This document shows, in pieces, positions 1-14,165 of a stretch of DNA of 64,000 nucleotides. Under the pieces are notes generated by a model that was given only the letters and a program-made list of their open reading frames with translations, did not search any database and was not told where the DNA came from. This DNA is from Hypericum androsaemum (taxonomy: Eukaryota > Streptophyta > Magnoliopsida > Malpighiales > Hypericaceae): NCBI GenBank assembly GCA_963995505.1, contig OZ023197.1:12522475-12586474 (forward strand), given 5' to 3'. The position numbers and the translations under genes are program-made. Each line of letters starts with the position of its first letter. The first letter of the stretch is position 1.

Positions 1-478
1 TTAGAAGTTTCTCTTGAGTTTAGGTTACTGACAGCTAGGCAAGCGAAGTGCTAGGGGTTAGTTTGTAGAATCCTTCAGTTGTTGGTGTTCTACTTGTTTT
101 ACAGAGAGTTTTTTTATGGCTGATGATCTGTTGATAAGTCTTTGAGTTTGGATGCGAAAATCAATGGTACAACAGTGGTGTAGAGAATGAAATGGAGAAC
201 TACATCTTTATTGATCTCAAGGGAAAACACTTGTTGACATTGGCTACTTCCGGAGAATGAACGGCTCGTATTGAGCATGAACATGATAACAGTATCTACA
301 TCATGAATGCCTAGAGTTCTCTTGGAACTTTCTTGCCTGCTCGACAGTGAATCTCATATGGTTAGCAGAATGTACAACAATGTTGTTAGTCTTGCATCAA
401 GCAGCTTCTTTGCTAATCTGCTCCGTTTGTTTGGTTAGCTTTTTTCGCAAGGAGCTTCTCTGCATTGTAGACTACCAA
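1..478 (-). other. 3' flank / 3' UTR of the DNA glycosylase gene
   Basis: This stretch lies directly downstream of the stop codon (479-481, minus strand) of the DEMETER/ROS1-type gene. I see no other coding region in it. It probably holds the 3' UTR and polyadenylation site, but no signal was pinned down. Confidence 0.5.
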
Positions 479-3400
479 TCATTTCTTTTCATTCTTTGCC
501 TTTGCTAACTTGTTTGCTGGAACGTGAAGCCTTTCGACCAGAGGTCTGGGAGCTCCTGTCTCCTTCTCAAAACCTCGCACACAGATAAACCCTGTAGAGT
601 TGCCAGTTGTCAAGGTAAAGCCGACTGTTGGTTCGGATCATTGATAGATTTGCAGATAATATCTCATTTTGGTGACCAGCCATTGATATTAGCAAATAAT
701 GTCTATGTTTGACCCTTCTGTTTGGATTTTAAATGGTAGGAGCAGAAACTGATGCATGAGAATTAGGTTTAGTTGGATACACAATCTTTTTAAATTGGTA
801 ACTCATGGTCCTAATATCTTGGATTTAGCACATCATGTTGATATTGTATTTGCAAACTGTTTGTCTTCCGTTATTATCATAACATACCTTTTACCATTGC
901 CTCGTTCATTAAGACAAAGCAAATTGATATAGATGTGAGAACAGTTATTGAATTGCTTCTGACAATTAAATAAACTCGTAATTTCAATTTTCTTTCATAA
1001 CTATCAGCTGCACATGCCCCATCTAAGGCTAAAATATTGTTGGTTATAGAAGGGAATACATCAAATTGAATGGCATACCTTTCCAAAAGCAATGCTGTAT
1101 TTCTTTGGTTGAGAGTCCTGTTAATGACGGTCATTTTCCATTAATTAGTATATCTTTGTTGCGTGTAACTTTTGTAACTTTGTTATCAGAGATAGGTGAA
1201 GGCCAGTGGTATCATCCTTACCCTTAAATATATTTGTACAAGATGTCCCAAAGTATGCCATTCTTCTTGGCAAATTCCATATCCATGTTCTCGGAACAAC
1301 GATGGGGTTCATACTTGATTTATGATCAGCAAAAACCTGCAAGTAGAAGTAGGTAATTGAAAGTATGTTCTGTTGCATTTTAATCTCAGCTTATGTCTTC
1401 GTAGGGCTGAAATAGACCCAGGCTCATTTTTGTTAAGAGTGGTCTTCCGCTGCTAAAAAGGGTGTTGTATGATGCAAAGTTTTCTTGTTACAGATTTGTG
1501 AAAGCATCAGGTGGCTGTAGAGGATCATTGCGCAGAACAAACAGAATACAGAATATACCTCATTGACTTGAAAGTATGTTCCGTTGAGAGGGAAGCTTCC
1601 TTTCATTGCTGTTCGACAAGGTATCTACGCATGGAAAATAGTATCTGTCAGCTACGCTAACTGACAATTGTATAATATGCACCAATACGATAGTTTACTA
1701 ACCAGCAACGTCCCTCTAACTGTTTCAGAGTTAGCCTCCCTGATACTGTTGCACGAAAAGCATGTTTTGCTGTTGCACAATTTGTCTGGTTCATGACATT
1801 CACATTCTTGCCCTGGCTGCTGAATTGTTCCTGAAGTCTCTCCTGAAGAAAGATAGTAACCGGCATTTTTAGTAAGACGATAGTATTTTTTTTTTGGGTG
1901 GAAATGGAGGGGCAAACTTCTATATATAAATATGAAAACAAAAACTATTACATCCTAAATAACATCCTACCCATAACTCAGCCTCCTACCTAATGGTCCA
2001 TCTAGCTCATCACAATGACTACTACTCGGTGCGTGATCCCCCTCTTTCGAGATTGCGGCCACTGGCCAGTATTTTTTTCTTGTTAGGATCACAAAACTAC
2101 CAATGAGGACATAATTGCATCTAATTTTATTATCCAACGAAAAGAAAGACCACAGTCACTACATGCTATAACGGTGTTTAAATCTATGAGAAGCTATTGA
2201 TTTCCCATGAATTCATTTGTTTCTGTTTTCAGTCAAGGGCTTGTTTAGCCTGGGGTACTTTTAATCTAATTTTCCATAACAGAAGAAGCAAGATCCAAGT
2301 TATGATATTTCATGTTTACCTGGTGACCATATTGCAAGAAGGTATGGGCTGGGATCATCAGTTTCTCTCCTATCCATCTGTATTTTGTAGGAGATGGTCA
2401 TAAATATTATTCGTTCATTCCATTTTAAAGAAAGTTGATTGCTTAAATGACATCGAGATAACTAACCCCTTCAAGGAGAGGGTGTGAATCTGGAAGTTCA
2501 TACCTGCACAGGAGACATTAGAGAGTTGTTAGATCCAAATGAACATTTTCTTTTAGTTACGTATTGTTGTTACAACATAATGATCATGTGCTTATCTCCG
2601 TTTTCAAATATTTCAATTTTCCGTTGCAGTACTTTTTGGGCTGTCTCTAATCTCTATTCAGTGTGCAGTCGTGAAATATTCAAGTGGTATCATCACTATC
2701 ATCTTAGGCTATTCTTGGGAGCTGAAAAGAAGCAATTAAAAAATTCTTGGTTTTGGCATCACTGGACCTAGTCTATATTAGTGCACTTGGCCTTCCTAAA
2801 ATGATAATCTGCTGCTGCAGAAAATTGCAATTAATTTCAGTTTTCTTGTTGAAAGGCATTACTTACACTTGATGCTCTGTACGCAGACGACTCACAGTCT
2901 TCAGTTTTGGCATAGGTATGGAAGCAGCATTTGGATGTATAACGACCAATGCCTTGGACATGTCACCTCTTTGCATATAGTTCTGTACGTTTTCTGTGAG
3001 CTGTTCCATGTTGAGATTGATGGTGGGTATTTCATCGTAATCTCCAGAAACCGCATCCTCGATGTCTTCAATAATACGTTCTTCTTGCTCTGGTGTTGCT
3101 GGTTCTTCAATAATAGGTACGCAACTGTTTGCCCTTTTGAGCAAATAGTCAAACTCTTGCAGCAATGGCATATGATTGATTGGCATGCCTGGGTTTCTCT
3201 TATCGTTCAGGGGAGATATCAAAGTTGTAAGACTCTTTTCTTCTGGACCAGGTAATGCAAGTCTTGCGCTACATCAAATCAAATTCCTGATTCAGCTTGA
3301 TTTCATGATAAATGACTGTCATTCATTATGGAAAATGGCAGGTTGGCATCAAATCAGCTTTCCTAGTAACTTTATTTTCCTTCTACGGTCAACTTGTTGG

Positions 3401-6400
3401 ATACCTCTTTTATCATTTAGTTTTTTCTTGTATTTATTGCAGCTATTCCATTCTTCTATGTTTATTTCCCAGTATTATCTCTCTCTCTCTCTCTTTCTCT
3501 CTCTCTTATATCCTTCTAAAGTACTGAGCTAGTATTGAAAGTCATAACCTTGTTTAACATGGTTTGCCTTCCTGAATATGGAAGATGCTTATTGATATTC
3601 AGACTTTCCAAGGCCCAGGGCTTGAATAATGAGAGACTTGACTCAGCTGCCAGTATCAGTTGTGTGAAGTTTTATTTATGCATTCAAAATCTTGTCCAGC
3701 TCTTTGGTTCCCTGAAAATTCTGTATCCTAATATAACAAATATGATATCGCATGAGCTCGCCTGGATGCAACTTTCTTTTGGGCCGTGGTTATCAACTTC
3801 TACTAGTTCTTTTTAAGCCTAACTTGTTGTTTGTGCTTTTTTTTCTGCGACACTCGGGTCATAAAATAACTAGTCAAGTAAGTTGAGTATCGGCTTCGTA
3901 ATTAGCTACTTTGTAGTTAAATTCTAGGAGCAGTATCAAAATACTTGGACAAACCTTGCAAAAGCACTTGCAAAGTGTCTGCATTCAGCTCTCATGGGAC
4001 ATGCGTTGCAGTTGGGTTTGTCTTTGGTGCAAAATACCTGCACGAATCAAAACTTAAATTTTATAAAGTTTTCAGAGTAAAATAAACTTGTTTGATCATA
4101 ACAATTTTCCCGGATGAAGATTGCATTAAAATTTTACCTTTCCAAATGTGATCAGCTGGTAATGTAATTCATACCTGCACCCCAACAAGTGAAAAATAAT
4201 TTATTTTAAGTTTGAATGTGCTGTGCATTTAGTTTTCTGCTTTTCCATGCATAAAGTTATGGCTATGCACTCTTTTTCTACTTTTCTGTGCATAAACTTG
4301 TCAACGATTTCACAGGATTAGTTAAGTGGTTACAATGTTCGCTGATCAAGTTTGCACAATCTTGGCCACAGATACTTCTGAATAGTGTCAAGCTCTGGAT
4401 ACCTGCGGATAGTGTCATTAGTATACTGAAATAAAAAAGCAGATAGTTTGTGGGCTGAATGCCACTTACAGTTCTAGGTGGTGTATCTGTAAAGTCTCTG
4501 GTAGTGGTTGGATAGGGACCCATCCCAACCGAACTGCTATTCGACCGACATTTGTATCAACCTTCAAAGTAGTTCAGCATAAATCATGTTGATATCAGAA
4601 TGCAAGATTTATCTAGGTCTATAATTTATCATAGTTTATTTGGAAGCCTTACTGGGAATGCTAGATGATGAAGTGTAAGAAGGCGAACACACTCCACACT
4701 TTTTAAACCCAATCCTCGAACACTAAGCAAGTAATCCCTGCAAAATAGAGATGTTCAAAACTTCGAAAATTGAGTCCTTATTTTCTAGATGTTCGCGAGT
4801 CATTGACTGTATTCTGCTGAAGATGAAACAACTACAATTAAAGGAATAGATGCATTTGAGCTGTCTTACTTTGCCTTTTCAGGAGGAACATCTCTCAACC
4901 ATTCAAGATCAATGCTTCCATGTTCTTCTACCAAGCGCTCAAGGAAATCCTGCAATATAAACGGCGTGGTAGTTGTTTCTGTAGATTTAGATACATGCAC
5001 AATCTATTCAAGGCCATTTTACCTTAATCCGTCCTGCTAGCATCTTGTTCATCCCTCTTCCTTTGATGGCTTCTGAGACTTCACTTACATCCGCAGATGT
5101 TAGTGCTTCATAGTCAAGTGCATCCATCGTTTCTCGGCTTCTTTCTCTTCTTCCATTCGTTGTCTTTGCCTCTTTTCGCAAGCTATCCCAATCAACTACA
5201 TCCTTTTGCCCTCCATATGCTTTTCCCTTTTTGGCCTTTAGAGGCTTGTTACTGGCGCCAGCCGTCCCCCTTCCTGTACTGTAAAGCTCTGGTGTTTGTT
5301 GCTGCAGTTTATTCTCGATTTTCAAATCCTTATCCGGTACTAGAAACCCGTCCTCAATGTCAACGATCTGGTTTCGCTTTGCAGCTTGTGCTCTTGCAAG
5401 ATTTGCAGGGTGGTTAGAAAATGCAGTCTCCGAATGGGACGTTTTCTCTTCTGCAAGAATTTGAGTTTTGTTATGATGATGAGAATTAGTTTGCTTATAC
5501 TGTTGTGGTTTGTTTGGCAAAAAGGTTGTGCTGGCTACTCGGTTTCCTTCATCTTTCGATCGCTCCCATAGGTGTGCTTCCATGTTGTTCATATTCTTGT
5601 CAGTTTGTCCAAACCCTTTGCTGGCATTGGTTCTGTCCATTTCTTTGCCGAATCTGGAAGACAGTAAAGGAAAAGAGGACATGGTTTCTTCTGCAGAAAA
5701 CCCCAAAGTTTCACCTTGTAGAACCTCTGACTCTGCTGTTGCATGCCACCCATCGTTGCAGGAAGGGAACACTAATCTTTGCATCTTTGAAAATGTGCCA
5801 AATGTTGGCTGAGGGAATGTACATGAATCTTCATGTCTATTAAATTTATTCATCCTTGGCATCTGTATCATATCCATTAGGGTTCCTTGTTGATTCTCTT
5901 TCCAGGATTGCTCATGAAGTACCATGCTACCAGTAAAACCACAATAATGTTCTTCAAACAAGTTGATGTTTTTCAGATGGAGATTATCTGTTGAAGAGAA
6001 ATCAAGGCTCCTATTGGGTTTGCATCCACTGGCAAGCTCTTCTGCTTCTGAGTTGGATCCTGAATAAGAACCCACTCCTCTAGTGCCTTGGACAATGATG
6101 GAATCGGAGGAACCTTGTGATGATATGACTTCTTCCTCTTGATTTTGACCATATACGCCTGTCAGGCATGAATTTTCTATCCACGAGCTCTCATAATTCT
6201 CAAAGAATAGTGTTGGTTCATGCAATGTTACATTGCTTTGATCCGAATGAGAACTAGATAACAACTCCTCAATCCATTTGATAGTTTCATTTGTTTCCTT
6301 GCTGATGTCTGGCTGTTTAACCATCATGCTTGTTGATTCCCTCCCACTGGTATTATTCCTGGTTGACTTGGGAGGAAATCTTGCTGCTAGAGTCATGAAA

Positions 6401-9400
6401 GCTGAGCTGCAACATGAAGATAGGAGAAGATATTGGTCAGTTCTTGCACAGTTACTTGTGTTGATGGTATAGGCTTTGAAGTTTAGCTGCAATGTTAACT
6501 GAGTTTACCTTGATAGGTGGTCTGTAACATTTTGAGTGAGGAAAACTCCTATCACTGAATCAACCACAGATCCCTTCCATTTCGAGAATCGCCTGTCTCC
6601 TGTTTTTAACCATGAAGGTAAGTTTAGTGTTATGAAAACCTCTCTGGAACTGGAAAAAAGAAAAGGTTAGGTAGCTGAATGTTAGCATCTAATTTTGAAC
6701 CTTGATGGTGGGGCTGCCTAGTAAGATTGTTGAATGGCTTGATATTTTCTAGGAGTATATTTCCTGTGCTTATGTGTGACTTTTAGACATCAAATTTGGT
6801 CTACACATTGATAAGTACACTTGATAGCATTCAGGAGGTATTTGCTCGAGTGTTTCATCTTATGGTTCCATTATTAGATCACTCTTATTTTGAAAATGAT
6901 AATGCTGTAACTGATTATTCTGTGGCTTTTCTTGTTGATTCATTTGATAATGCATGATGTAAAATTAAAAGTCTGTCAAACTCATGAACTGCACTCTTTC
7001 AGGGCTCACATCCTCGAGATGTGACCTTAACGTGTAACCATGAAAGAATTGATGGATTCTTATGGTAGAGTTCAAATACATGTATTATTGAAAATATTTT
7101 TTCTGAAATTTTATGAATTATGTAGACAGAAACTTCATTCTTCATCAAATAATCGATTGTAATCATAAATATGTTGAATGAACATGGACGTTGTTCATAT
7201 TATGGCGGAGATCATATCTAACATGAAAAATTGCAGTTCTCTTGTATGCATGTCCTATCATTAGCTGTGTCACACGTGCTTGTTAAATCTCCTCGGCTGA
7301 CGCACATGATTGCTTATGTAGTTTCTTAGTACTGGTCATTAGAACTGCATGAATTAATGAGTCTGCCATTGCAACTGGTGAGAAGAATTCGAAGTAAGGG
7401 CATGTAGAAGTACTGTCTTGGGTGTTGGTAAATCATACCTTGTACAAGATGCATTCTTGCGATGAATGAATCTGCTCGCCCATGAAAGACTCGTCTCTCT
7501 TCTTCCCACCATTTCTCTTTTTCCTTGTCCGTTGCTCTAGGGTCATCGCATTCTCCTTTTTCCATCAACAGCTTCCACACTCTCTCTGTCTCTGGGTCAA
7601 GGTCTACCTTTGGCCTGGGCTTATGTTTCTTAACTAATTCAAATCCCTCATAAGAGACAATTTGACCATCTCCTTTGTCGGGGACAAGGGCATTCTGCTC
7701 CATATTTTCTGCTTCATATGTTCTATTACTCAGGTGGAGTTTTTCCATCTGAGATATGATTGCTTCCATGGTAGAGTATACTGCTTGTTCACCTGCAAAT
7801 ATAACGAAGAGGTTGGTAGCATCATGCGCACATACAGCCTGAATCAAATAAGTCTGGACTGCTTCTGCTTGTAAATCATACAGATTTGATTTAATTTTTA
7901 CTGAAGTTTGATGTACCTTGGCTGGTAAATTGCAGCCGAGGAGCTCGTGGAACGCCCTTTTGTTTTTTCAACCATTTGGTGTTTTCCTTTTGGTTGAGTG
8001 CAGGTTCTGTTAATTTACTGGTCTGCTGTTGTTTCAACATGTCTGTATTGCAGGCTCTAGACAGAATCCGATCTTCATGTATGGCCCTTGCCTCTGGATT
8101 TGGCTTGAATATATTGTTTGTTCTGGTTGTAGAGTCATAGTTGTGAGGTTCTGAAATTCCATTGTTTTTTCCTGTCCTCTCCATTCTGTTATATGCTTCT
8201 GGTGCAATGTGAGACTTCGACAAAGTATTCATAGCAAGAACCCTTTGATCGTAGCTGGTTTTAGAGATTCTATCATTCTGCCTCTGGTTGACCGCATCAA
8301 TGTTCACATATGTATTACTTTGTAGTGCATATCTGATGGCATTGGCTGCTTCAGGTGATGATGAGCTTGAAACTTTGGCAGCTTTTGCATGAGAATACAT
8401 GGCATTTTCTCCGGAGTAACCTTCAGCCAGTAACTTGTATTTGTTGTGGGTCTCTGAACAAGTTGCGGCAATGAATTTCTTAAGTTGCCAATGATCATCT
8501 CTGTGCACTGAGACTGAGCCCTCGGAGTTCGAATTATTACCCCCTGCGATGTCTATGCGATGATGCTTTCTCTTTGAGCTGTGACCTTCAAATGGATGTG
8601 AAGACTTCATTGGTATATATTGAAGATTTTTCTGTCTCGGTAGTCCCTCCGTCATGTCAATCCCTTTGTCAGTAGTTGGACCATTTACTTCTTCTTGCTT
8701 CCCTTGCGCTCTGTTGGCTGCTGTTTCTCCTGGTGACAGATTTATGCAGCCACTAATAATCTTATTTGAAGAATGGATGTCGTGTGCCAAGACAGGTGAA
8801 TGATGGATGCCATGCAGTAATTTTCTCAGTTGGCTAATATGTGAGACTGAGTTGGTTCTATCCATGCTGTTCGCCCCCAATTTTGCTTCGGCAGTTAGGA
8901 AGTCGGCTTTCACATCAATCTCTTCATTATTCCTCATCTGCATCTTTGGAGCTTCTACGATGCCTTGTTTTTCAACTTTTGCTGGTTCTATAACAAAATC
9001 TAATGCTCTTCTACATGATTTCTCCGGTAATTCACCATTTGAGTTGCTGGTTCCTTCAGATGGATCTTTTTGTTGCGCTGCAGAGGCTTCGTGCTTCTTG
9101 TGTACATGTCTCCGTTTTCTGATTGGCTTCTCTGCATCTTCAACAGCAGATTCTTTCGGGGCTCTACGGATAGACTTACTCTTTCCAGTTTGCTTTGCCT
9201 CAGAGTTGCTAGATCTAGCAGTTGCAGCTTTTTTGGCTCTAGTTGGTTTTCCTTCCTTTATCACTTTGGGCCTGTGTTTCCTTCGTTTTGGTGGTTTCTT
9301 TGCTGGTGTCTGATTAAGGTCAATACCTTTTCTGCTTTCCGGACTCTCAATAACTTTTGGTTCTTCTAAAGGCGGAGGTGCAACTGCAGCTGACAATAAG

Positions 9401-10624
9401 TTCAGAATGTTTTGTAAAAGTCCATCGGATTGATTACGGGCTTCTTCATATACTGTGGGTAGAACCAAATTGCATTGTGTACCATATCCTTCTGTTGAAC
9501 TTGGTCTTGATGCATTAGTTGCCACGGAAACCGGAATGCTTTCTACAGCTGCCCCATAGGTTGAATTTGCAGCCAGCTGACAGGAGGAAATGCATGAATT
9601 TGCATCATTCTCCATCCCGGGTGGGGTGTTTAAATCATACCAAGGGTGGTGAGGTATCGGAAGTTCATCTGCATTGAACATGTAAGTCGCTTAAAGTGTG
9701 ACGAGCACTGCTTTCAAATAATCTATCTGAAATTCTCATAGCTTATGCGTTGATTCTCCTAGTCTTGTTTCTGATCTCTTATTTTCATCTCCAAGTCTTA
9801 TTACGATTAAGAAGAGATGATTTATACCGTAACATCAATCCTTTTGACTTTGTTTTCACCTAAATGAAAAGCAGATATATCTTATCATGCTAAAATAGAA
9901 GTTACTTACTCTTTGATTGCAAGGACGAATTCTCATTGCTCCTGTAGATGTCTGTGGTCCAACTGCAACTTTGATTTCCGAGCAGCAACTCATCCAGGCT
10001 CCCTTGCCTCCAATTGACTTGAGACTGCAAATTTGGCAATGCTGGACGTGTTGACATGTTCACAGTGCTTTCGCATGTCCTGTATGGAGCAGCAGCCGGA
10101 GCAACATTATTCAGTCCCAAAATTCGAGCCCAAGCTGTATTCACATCTTGAAAGGCTGGTTGACATGACACAACAATAGAGTTGCTCAACATGCTGTTTG
10201 CTGCTGAAGCATCACCACTACCGAAATGGTTAGTGTTGCTTCCCATCTGGCCAAGTTGGCTAGTGAAATGGTCAGCATTGTTGGCCATACAACCAATTGG
10301 GCTACCAAAATGGTTGGCATTGCTGCCCATGCTACCTATTTGGGCAACTTGGCCAATTTGAGGAACTGCCGTTGTATCGATTTGGCCGGGATGATGCACC
10401 CCTTGACCAATGTATCGTGGCACCTCATGTATGCTTCTACCAGGTACGCCCATTCCTTGCCAGTTCCCCTGGTTAAATTGGTTTCCTTGTCGCACAACTG
10501 GCATTGAATTGAACTTCATTGGAATGTGCTTCTGCGGAGTGACTGGTATCCAAGAACCCATCAGCTGGATTTCGTTGTCGTCGTGAACGGACATTCCGGT
10601 TGGGAAGGTAAGGCTTGAATCCAT
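479..10624 (-). CDS. ROS1/DML: DEMETER/ROS1-type 5-methylcytosine DNA glycosylase, 19 coding exons
   Basis: Bifunctional DNA glycosylase/lyase that excises 5-methylcytosine in the nucleus and so removes DNA methylation. Exons, in order of transcription: 9910-10624, 7917-9668, 7439-7792, 6509-6599, 5023-6406, 4870-4949, 4653-4737, 4470-4561, 4334-4402, 4138-4174, 3955-4037, 2867-3268, 2467-2503, 2320-2377, 1703-1842, 1559-1624, 1222-1336, 1079-1117, 479-591. All junctions are GT-AG and in phase, giving 5,712 nt and 1,903 residues, normal for the family. Seen: an N-terminal SWIPVTPQK motif, a Lys/Arg-rich stretch near residues 362-387, and domain A from about 884. The HhH motif GLGLKSVECVR has Lys1471; Asp1489 lies in VDTNVGR, an 18-residue spacing equal to ROS1 K953-D971. 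The Fe-S cysteines are C1556-x6-C1563-x2-C1566-x5-C1572. A permuted CXXC-like block (about 1748-1793) and a C-terminal RRM-like domain follow. DME versus ROS1/DML orthology is unresolved; the WIPxTPxK start favours ROS1/DML. There are no stops or frameshifts. Confidence 0.95.
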
Positions 10625-11100
10625 TCTTAGATGAATAGACTACCTCCTAGCACTTCCCTCTCTAGCTCAATGACCTTGAACCTTCCTGCCAAATTTCCCT
10701 GAAATGCATTCCATTACAATCGAAACAGAAGTTGTAACTGACTTCCCTTTATACACAAGAACAACAACAAATGGCAAATGTTAAAAGACCAGGATAAAGC
10801 ACAATCAACCCAATTGAATGAATTTCAATTCTGCTCTAAAAAAGCTGGATTCTTCATGTCCAGGAGACAAATATTAGGCAATCTCCAAAGAATCTTTTCT
10901 TGGTTGGTAGGAAAAAAATGGCATCCATTCTGAATTTAATGAGACTAAATAACAACTACAAGAAGAAAATAGAGAGAATGATTTGGATTTCATTTGCAGT
11001 TCAGCTTACAATGATCTCGTTGCAGTGAGTCAGCTCAGTCTCTTCAACCGAGTTAGGTGAAAGCAAGTTGTTTGCTGCTTTATAAAACGTACTATGTTTT
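10625..11100 (-). promoter_or_regulatory. 5' leader with probable leader intron, and TATA box, of the glycosylase gene
   Basis: On the minus strand a TATAAA-type box lies near 11,078-11,086. A donor site (T|GTAAGC, GT at 11,009-11,008) and an acceptor (CATTTCAG, ending 10,699) frame a probable leader intron of about 311 bp, 75 bp upstream of the ATG at 10,624. Transcript ends are inferred, not seen. The same TATA box and both splice sites occur again in the second copy of this region at 14,967-15,750. Confidence 0.5.
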
Positions 11101-11859
11101 GAGCGCCCTCCATTAGTTTTTATACTCGGGGCCGTACAGATTTAATGACTTGCCTGATATTTAAAAGAACCCAGGTTTGTGGATTTTCCATTTAAATCAT
11201 TGTTTGTTTCCCCGAACTTGGTAATAGATTAAATCTCAAATAAAATCAACAGGTTTTACTGGAAATAAGAGATTTTGGGTTTTGCGAAAATAAATGTGTG
11301 CGTTGACGTTAGCCCACATTTAGCTGTCGGTTTACGTTTGTGTTTAAATCGAGTTCGTTGTATGTGGGCGGACAAAAGATTGCTTGCCTTCAGCTCAAAG
11401 GGATTCCAAAGGGAGCTCCCCGTGAATTATTTTCATTACGGTCCAAATAAACCAGGACAACAATTTTTTACATCAATGTGATCGTTAGGGTAGACGATTG
11501 AGTTTGGAGTTTAGAATCATGATTCACATTCTGAAAAGTTGAAAATTATACTTATAAGAAGAAGAATTATTACGATTGTTTCTAAATTTTTGACACTTTT
11601 ATTTATGAAAATTTGTATACTTCCAAACATCTTTGCTTAGATGAGAATTTATTTGATAGTAGATGATCGCATAGACTGTTTTCATACGAGTTACCTCATC
11701 TTTTATTATATACATCCAAATCTGTGCCAATAACCCTTGTGAGAAGGGGAACTTCTTTCTTAAGTATGTAGTTAGACTACGGAATCTATGTAGATGGATG
11801 GTCGAAATTATATTTTTTAAAAATAAATTCTCAAAATTATTGAATATTAAAATCATCCC

Positions 11860-12997
11860 GCCAACAGGGCATAATATCTAATGCGAGACTGATACATAAG
11901 GATTGATTATAAAAAATTTGCCAGATGTGCATTCAACGTGAAATTGACACGTGGCTTCTAATTACAATTTGTTTGCTAACATGGCGCATCCAATGCGAGA
12001 TTGATACGCGGCGAATAGTTAACCAAGAATACAAAATTACCATGTTAGAATTAGGTACACTTAACCAATTACATATTCTGGTCTCCAAAGAAGTTAAAAA
12101 AAAAACTTAATGGGAAAGGAGTTACATGGTCAAAAGCGTACACGACTTAATTGAGCATTTATTTTGCTCTTGCATAACGCGATTAATGTTAAGCAAGTAA
12201 TAAAACCATAAAAAATATGAGGGGTATTCGTGCTTCGAAACGCACCATCATCACCATCATATTCTGATCTTACGAGAACTATTATCAATTACCGGAACTC
12301 GATAATGTTCGAATTTAATTGTTACATATTCGTAAAAAATCTGAAATCTCGAGGCAACGTTACGAAAGTACTCGACCATTCCCAGTTACGAGAAGATTTG
12401 TTTGCCATCACCACATGAAAAGGGACGGTCAAGAAAGGGGTCCATAAATCAGTTGTATATGGTGGAACAGTTGACTTGGTTGCACAAGGTAACAAACTAT
12501 AGCCAACGAGTTGTTCTAATTTGATCAATTCTCTTAAAGTTTGAATCTTATAAACATAATTGTGTCAAGTCTGGATCACACCTAAATCAGTTGTATGACT
12601 ATGCCAAATGGTTCAATAAAAACTATATCAAATACAATTGTGTGTATTAGCATTACGGATTTTAAACTATTTAACTAATATCAAAGGGCAATTTAGTTAG
12701 GGGTAAAAGGTGTTGACGAATTGAGAGATGTTTAGGGTCAGTTTTGATATAAAACTTACCTTCAAAAAATTATTTAAACTAATATTTTGAGTTTTGGGGA
12801 AAAATTATATAAAAATTTGGTGTAATTTTTTTTCCAGACATTTATGATCCAACCTGATTGAAACCTGACGTATTCAACGGTCTATTAAACATCCGAGTAC
12901 CATATATTTTTGGAAAAATATAAAGAATAGACTATGTTCCAAATTCCGTGCCCCACCAATAACCTTTCCGAATTCGACTAAATAAACAAATCTTCTC
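11860..12997. other. Non-coding part of duplication copy 1
   Basis: No coding region is recognised. The stretch contains sequences shared with 16,190-16,345 and 17,950-18,380. From 12,420 it also contains segments that recur inverted at 19,270-20,035. Confidence 0.5.
12420..12993 (+). repeat. Inverted repeat arm A
   Basis: Two segments, near 12,440-12,510 and 12,850-12,993, recur as reverse complements near 19,985-20,035 and 19,273-19,430. Each matched segment is 50-150 bp with a few mismatches. This suggests copies of one dispersed element in opposite orientation. Confidence 0.65.
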
Positions 12998-13935
12998 GTA
13001 ATGGAGGTGGAAGATGTAAAATCTGTGGAGCGGAGGTGGAAGATGTGCTTCACAAGCTGGTTGAATGCTCCCACGCCAGAGCAACTTGGTTTCTCTCTTC
13101 TACTGGTGTCGTACCTGTTAGAGAAGTTTTCCAAGACGCGAAAGATTGGCTAGAACATCATGTCCTGGCTCTGGAGGAAGCTGCAAGACCTGACCTTATT
13201 GTGCAACTTGCATTCACTAGCTGGCAGATCTGGTTATCACGTAATGATCATGCTTTTAATGGATGCAAACCATGCCCTCGAGTTACATGGTCAAAGAGTG
13301 CTAGGAAGTGTATAGAGTTTACGAGTCTTCAACTGCGTGAGACGCTCCCAATGATGGCCAGTTCTGAATGCTAGAGGCCCCCTGATATTGGAACTATCAA
13401 GATTAATGTCGACGCCTCCTGGAAATTTGCAAGTATCCTAGCTGGCTTGGCTTTAATTGTTTGAGATCATCAAGGAAAAGTGATACAATCCAAGACTCGT
13501 GTTCTTCTCCTTTCGTCAGCTTCTGAGGCTGAATTATATGCCATTGGTGAGGCTGCTTTTTTTGTAGAGAAGCACTACAAGTTCTCTATGTCCATCATTA
13601 AACTGAATTGTAAACTTGCAGTGGACTCCCTCACCATTCCAGGCTGTTTCTCACTTGCTTGGGAGCTTGAGAACCTCGCTTTGAAGATCCAATCTACTCT
13701 TTTAAGTTTATCTTTGTGTAACCTTGTGTATATACCTAGAGAAGCAAACTATATGGTAGATTGGATAGCTAAAACTATTGCTCTTTCTTTTGACTTGGAG
13801 GATTTAGTTAACAATCCTCCCTTTGAGCTTCGAGAGTTATTTATAACTCCTATGATTAATAAATTAAGCTCTCGTATTGATTTTTCAAAAAAAAAAGTCA
13901 AAGTGCTCCACTTCTCCTGCGCTTCTTTTTCATAA
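12998..13935 (+). pseudogene. LINE-type retrotransposon fragment (zf-RVT and RNase H-like)
   Basis: Decayed 3' part of a non-LTR retrotransposon ORF2. The first open stretch (13,036-13,374) has the zf-RVT style (VECSHARATW, then ...TSWQIWLSRNDHAFNG). After a stop near 13,372, a second reading resumes (INVDASWK near 13,400, then 13,480-13,935) with an RNase H-like domain: SEAELYAIGEAA, LAVDSL, and YIPREANYMVDWIAK near the end. It has in-frame stops and lacks the reverse transcriptase part. Confidence 0.75.
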
Positions 13936-14034
13936 ACATCTCCGTACCATGCTACTTTTTTTAATTGGGGATTTGTGGGAGCAAATTTGGTGGGGACTAG
14001 CATGAGAACTAAAGCAAACTAATATCACGGTCAC

Positions 14035-14165
14035 GTGCAAACCAATATCACTACACATGCAAACCAATATCACTACACATGCAAACCAATATCACTTCCA
14101 ATACAAACCAACCAATATCACACCAATATTACTACACGTGCAAACCAATATCACTTCACATGCAA
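14035..14165 (+). repeat. Short tandem repeat, about 21-22 bp unit
   Basis: About five imperfect copies of a unit built on GCAAACCAATATCACTACAC stand in tandem. One copy has an internal expansion. No coding meaning is seen. Confidence 0.85.

Noticed and set aside
14035..14165. CRISPR-like array
   Set aside because: The repeats are contiguous without unique spacers and the DNA is plant nuclear.
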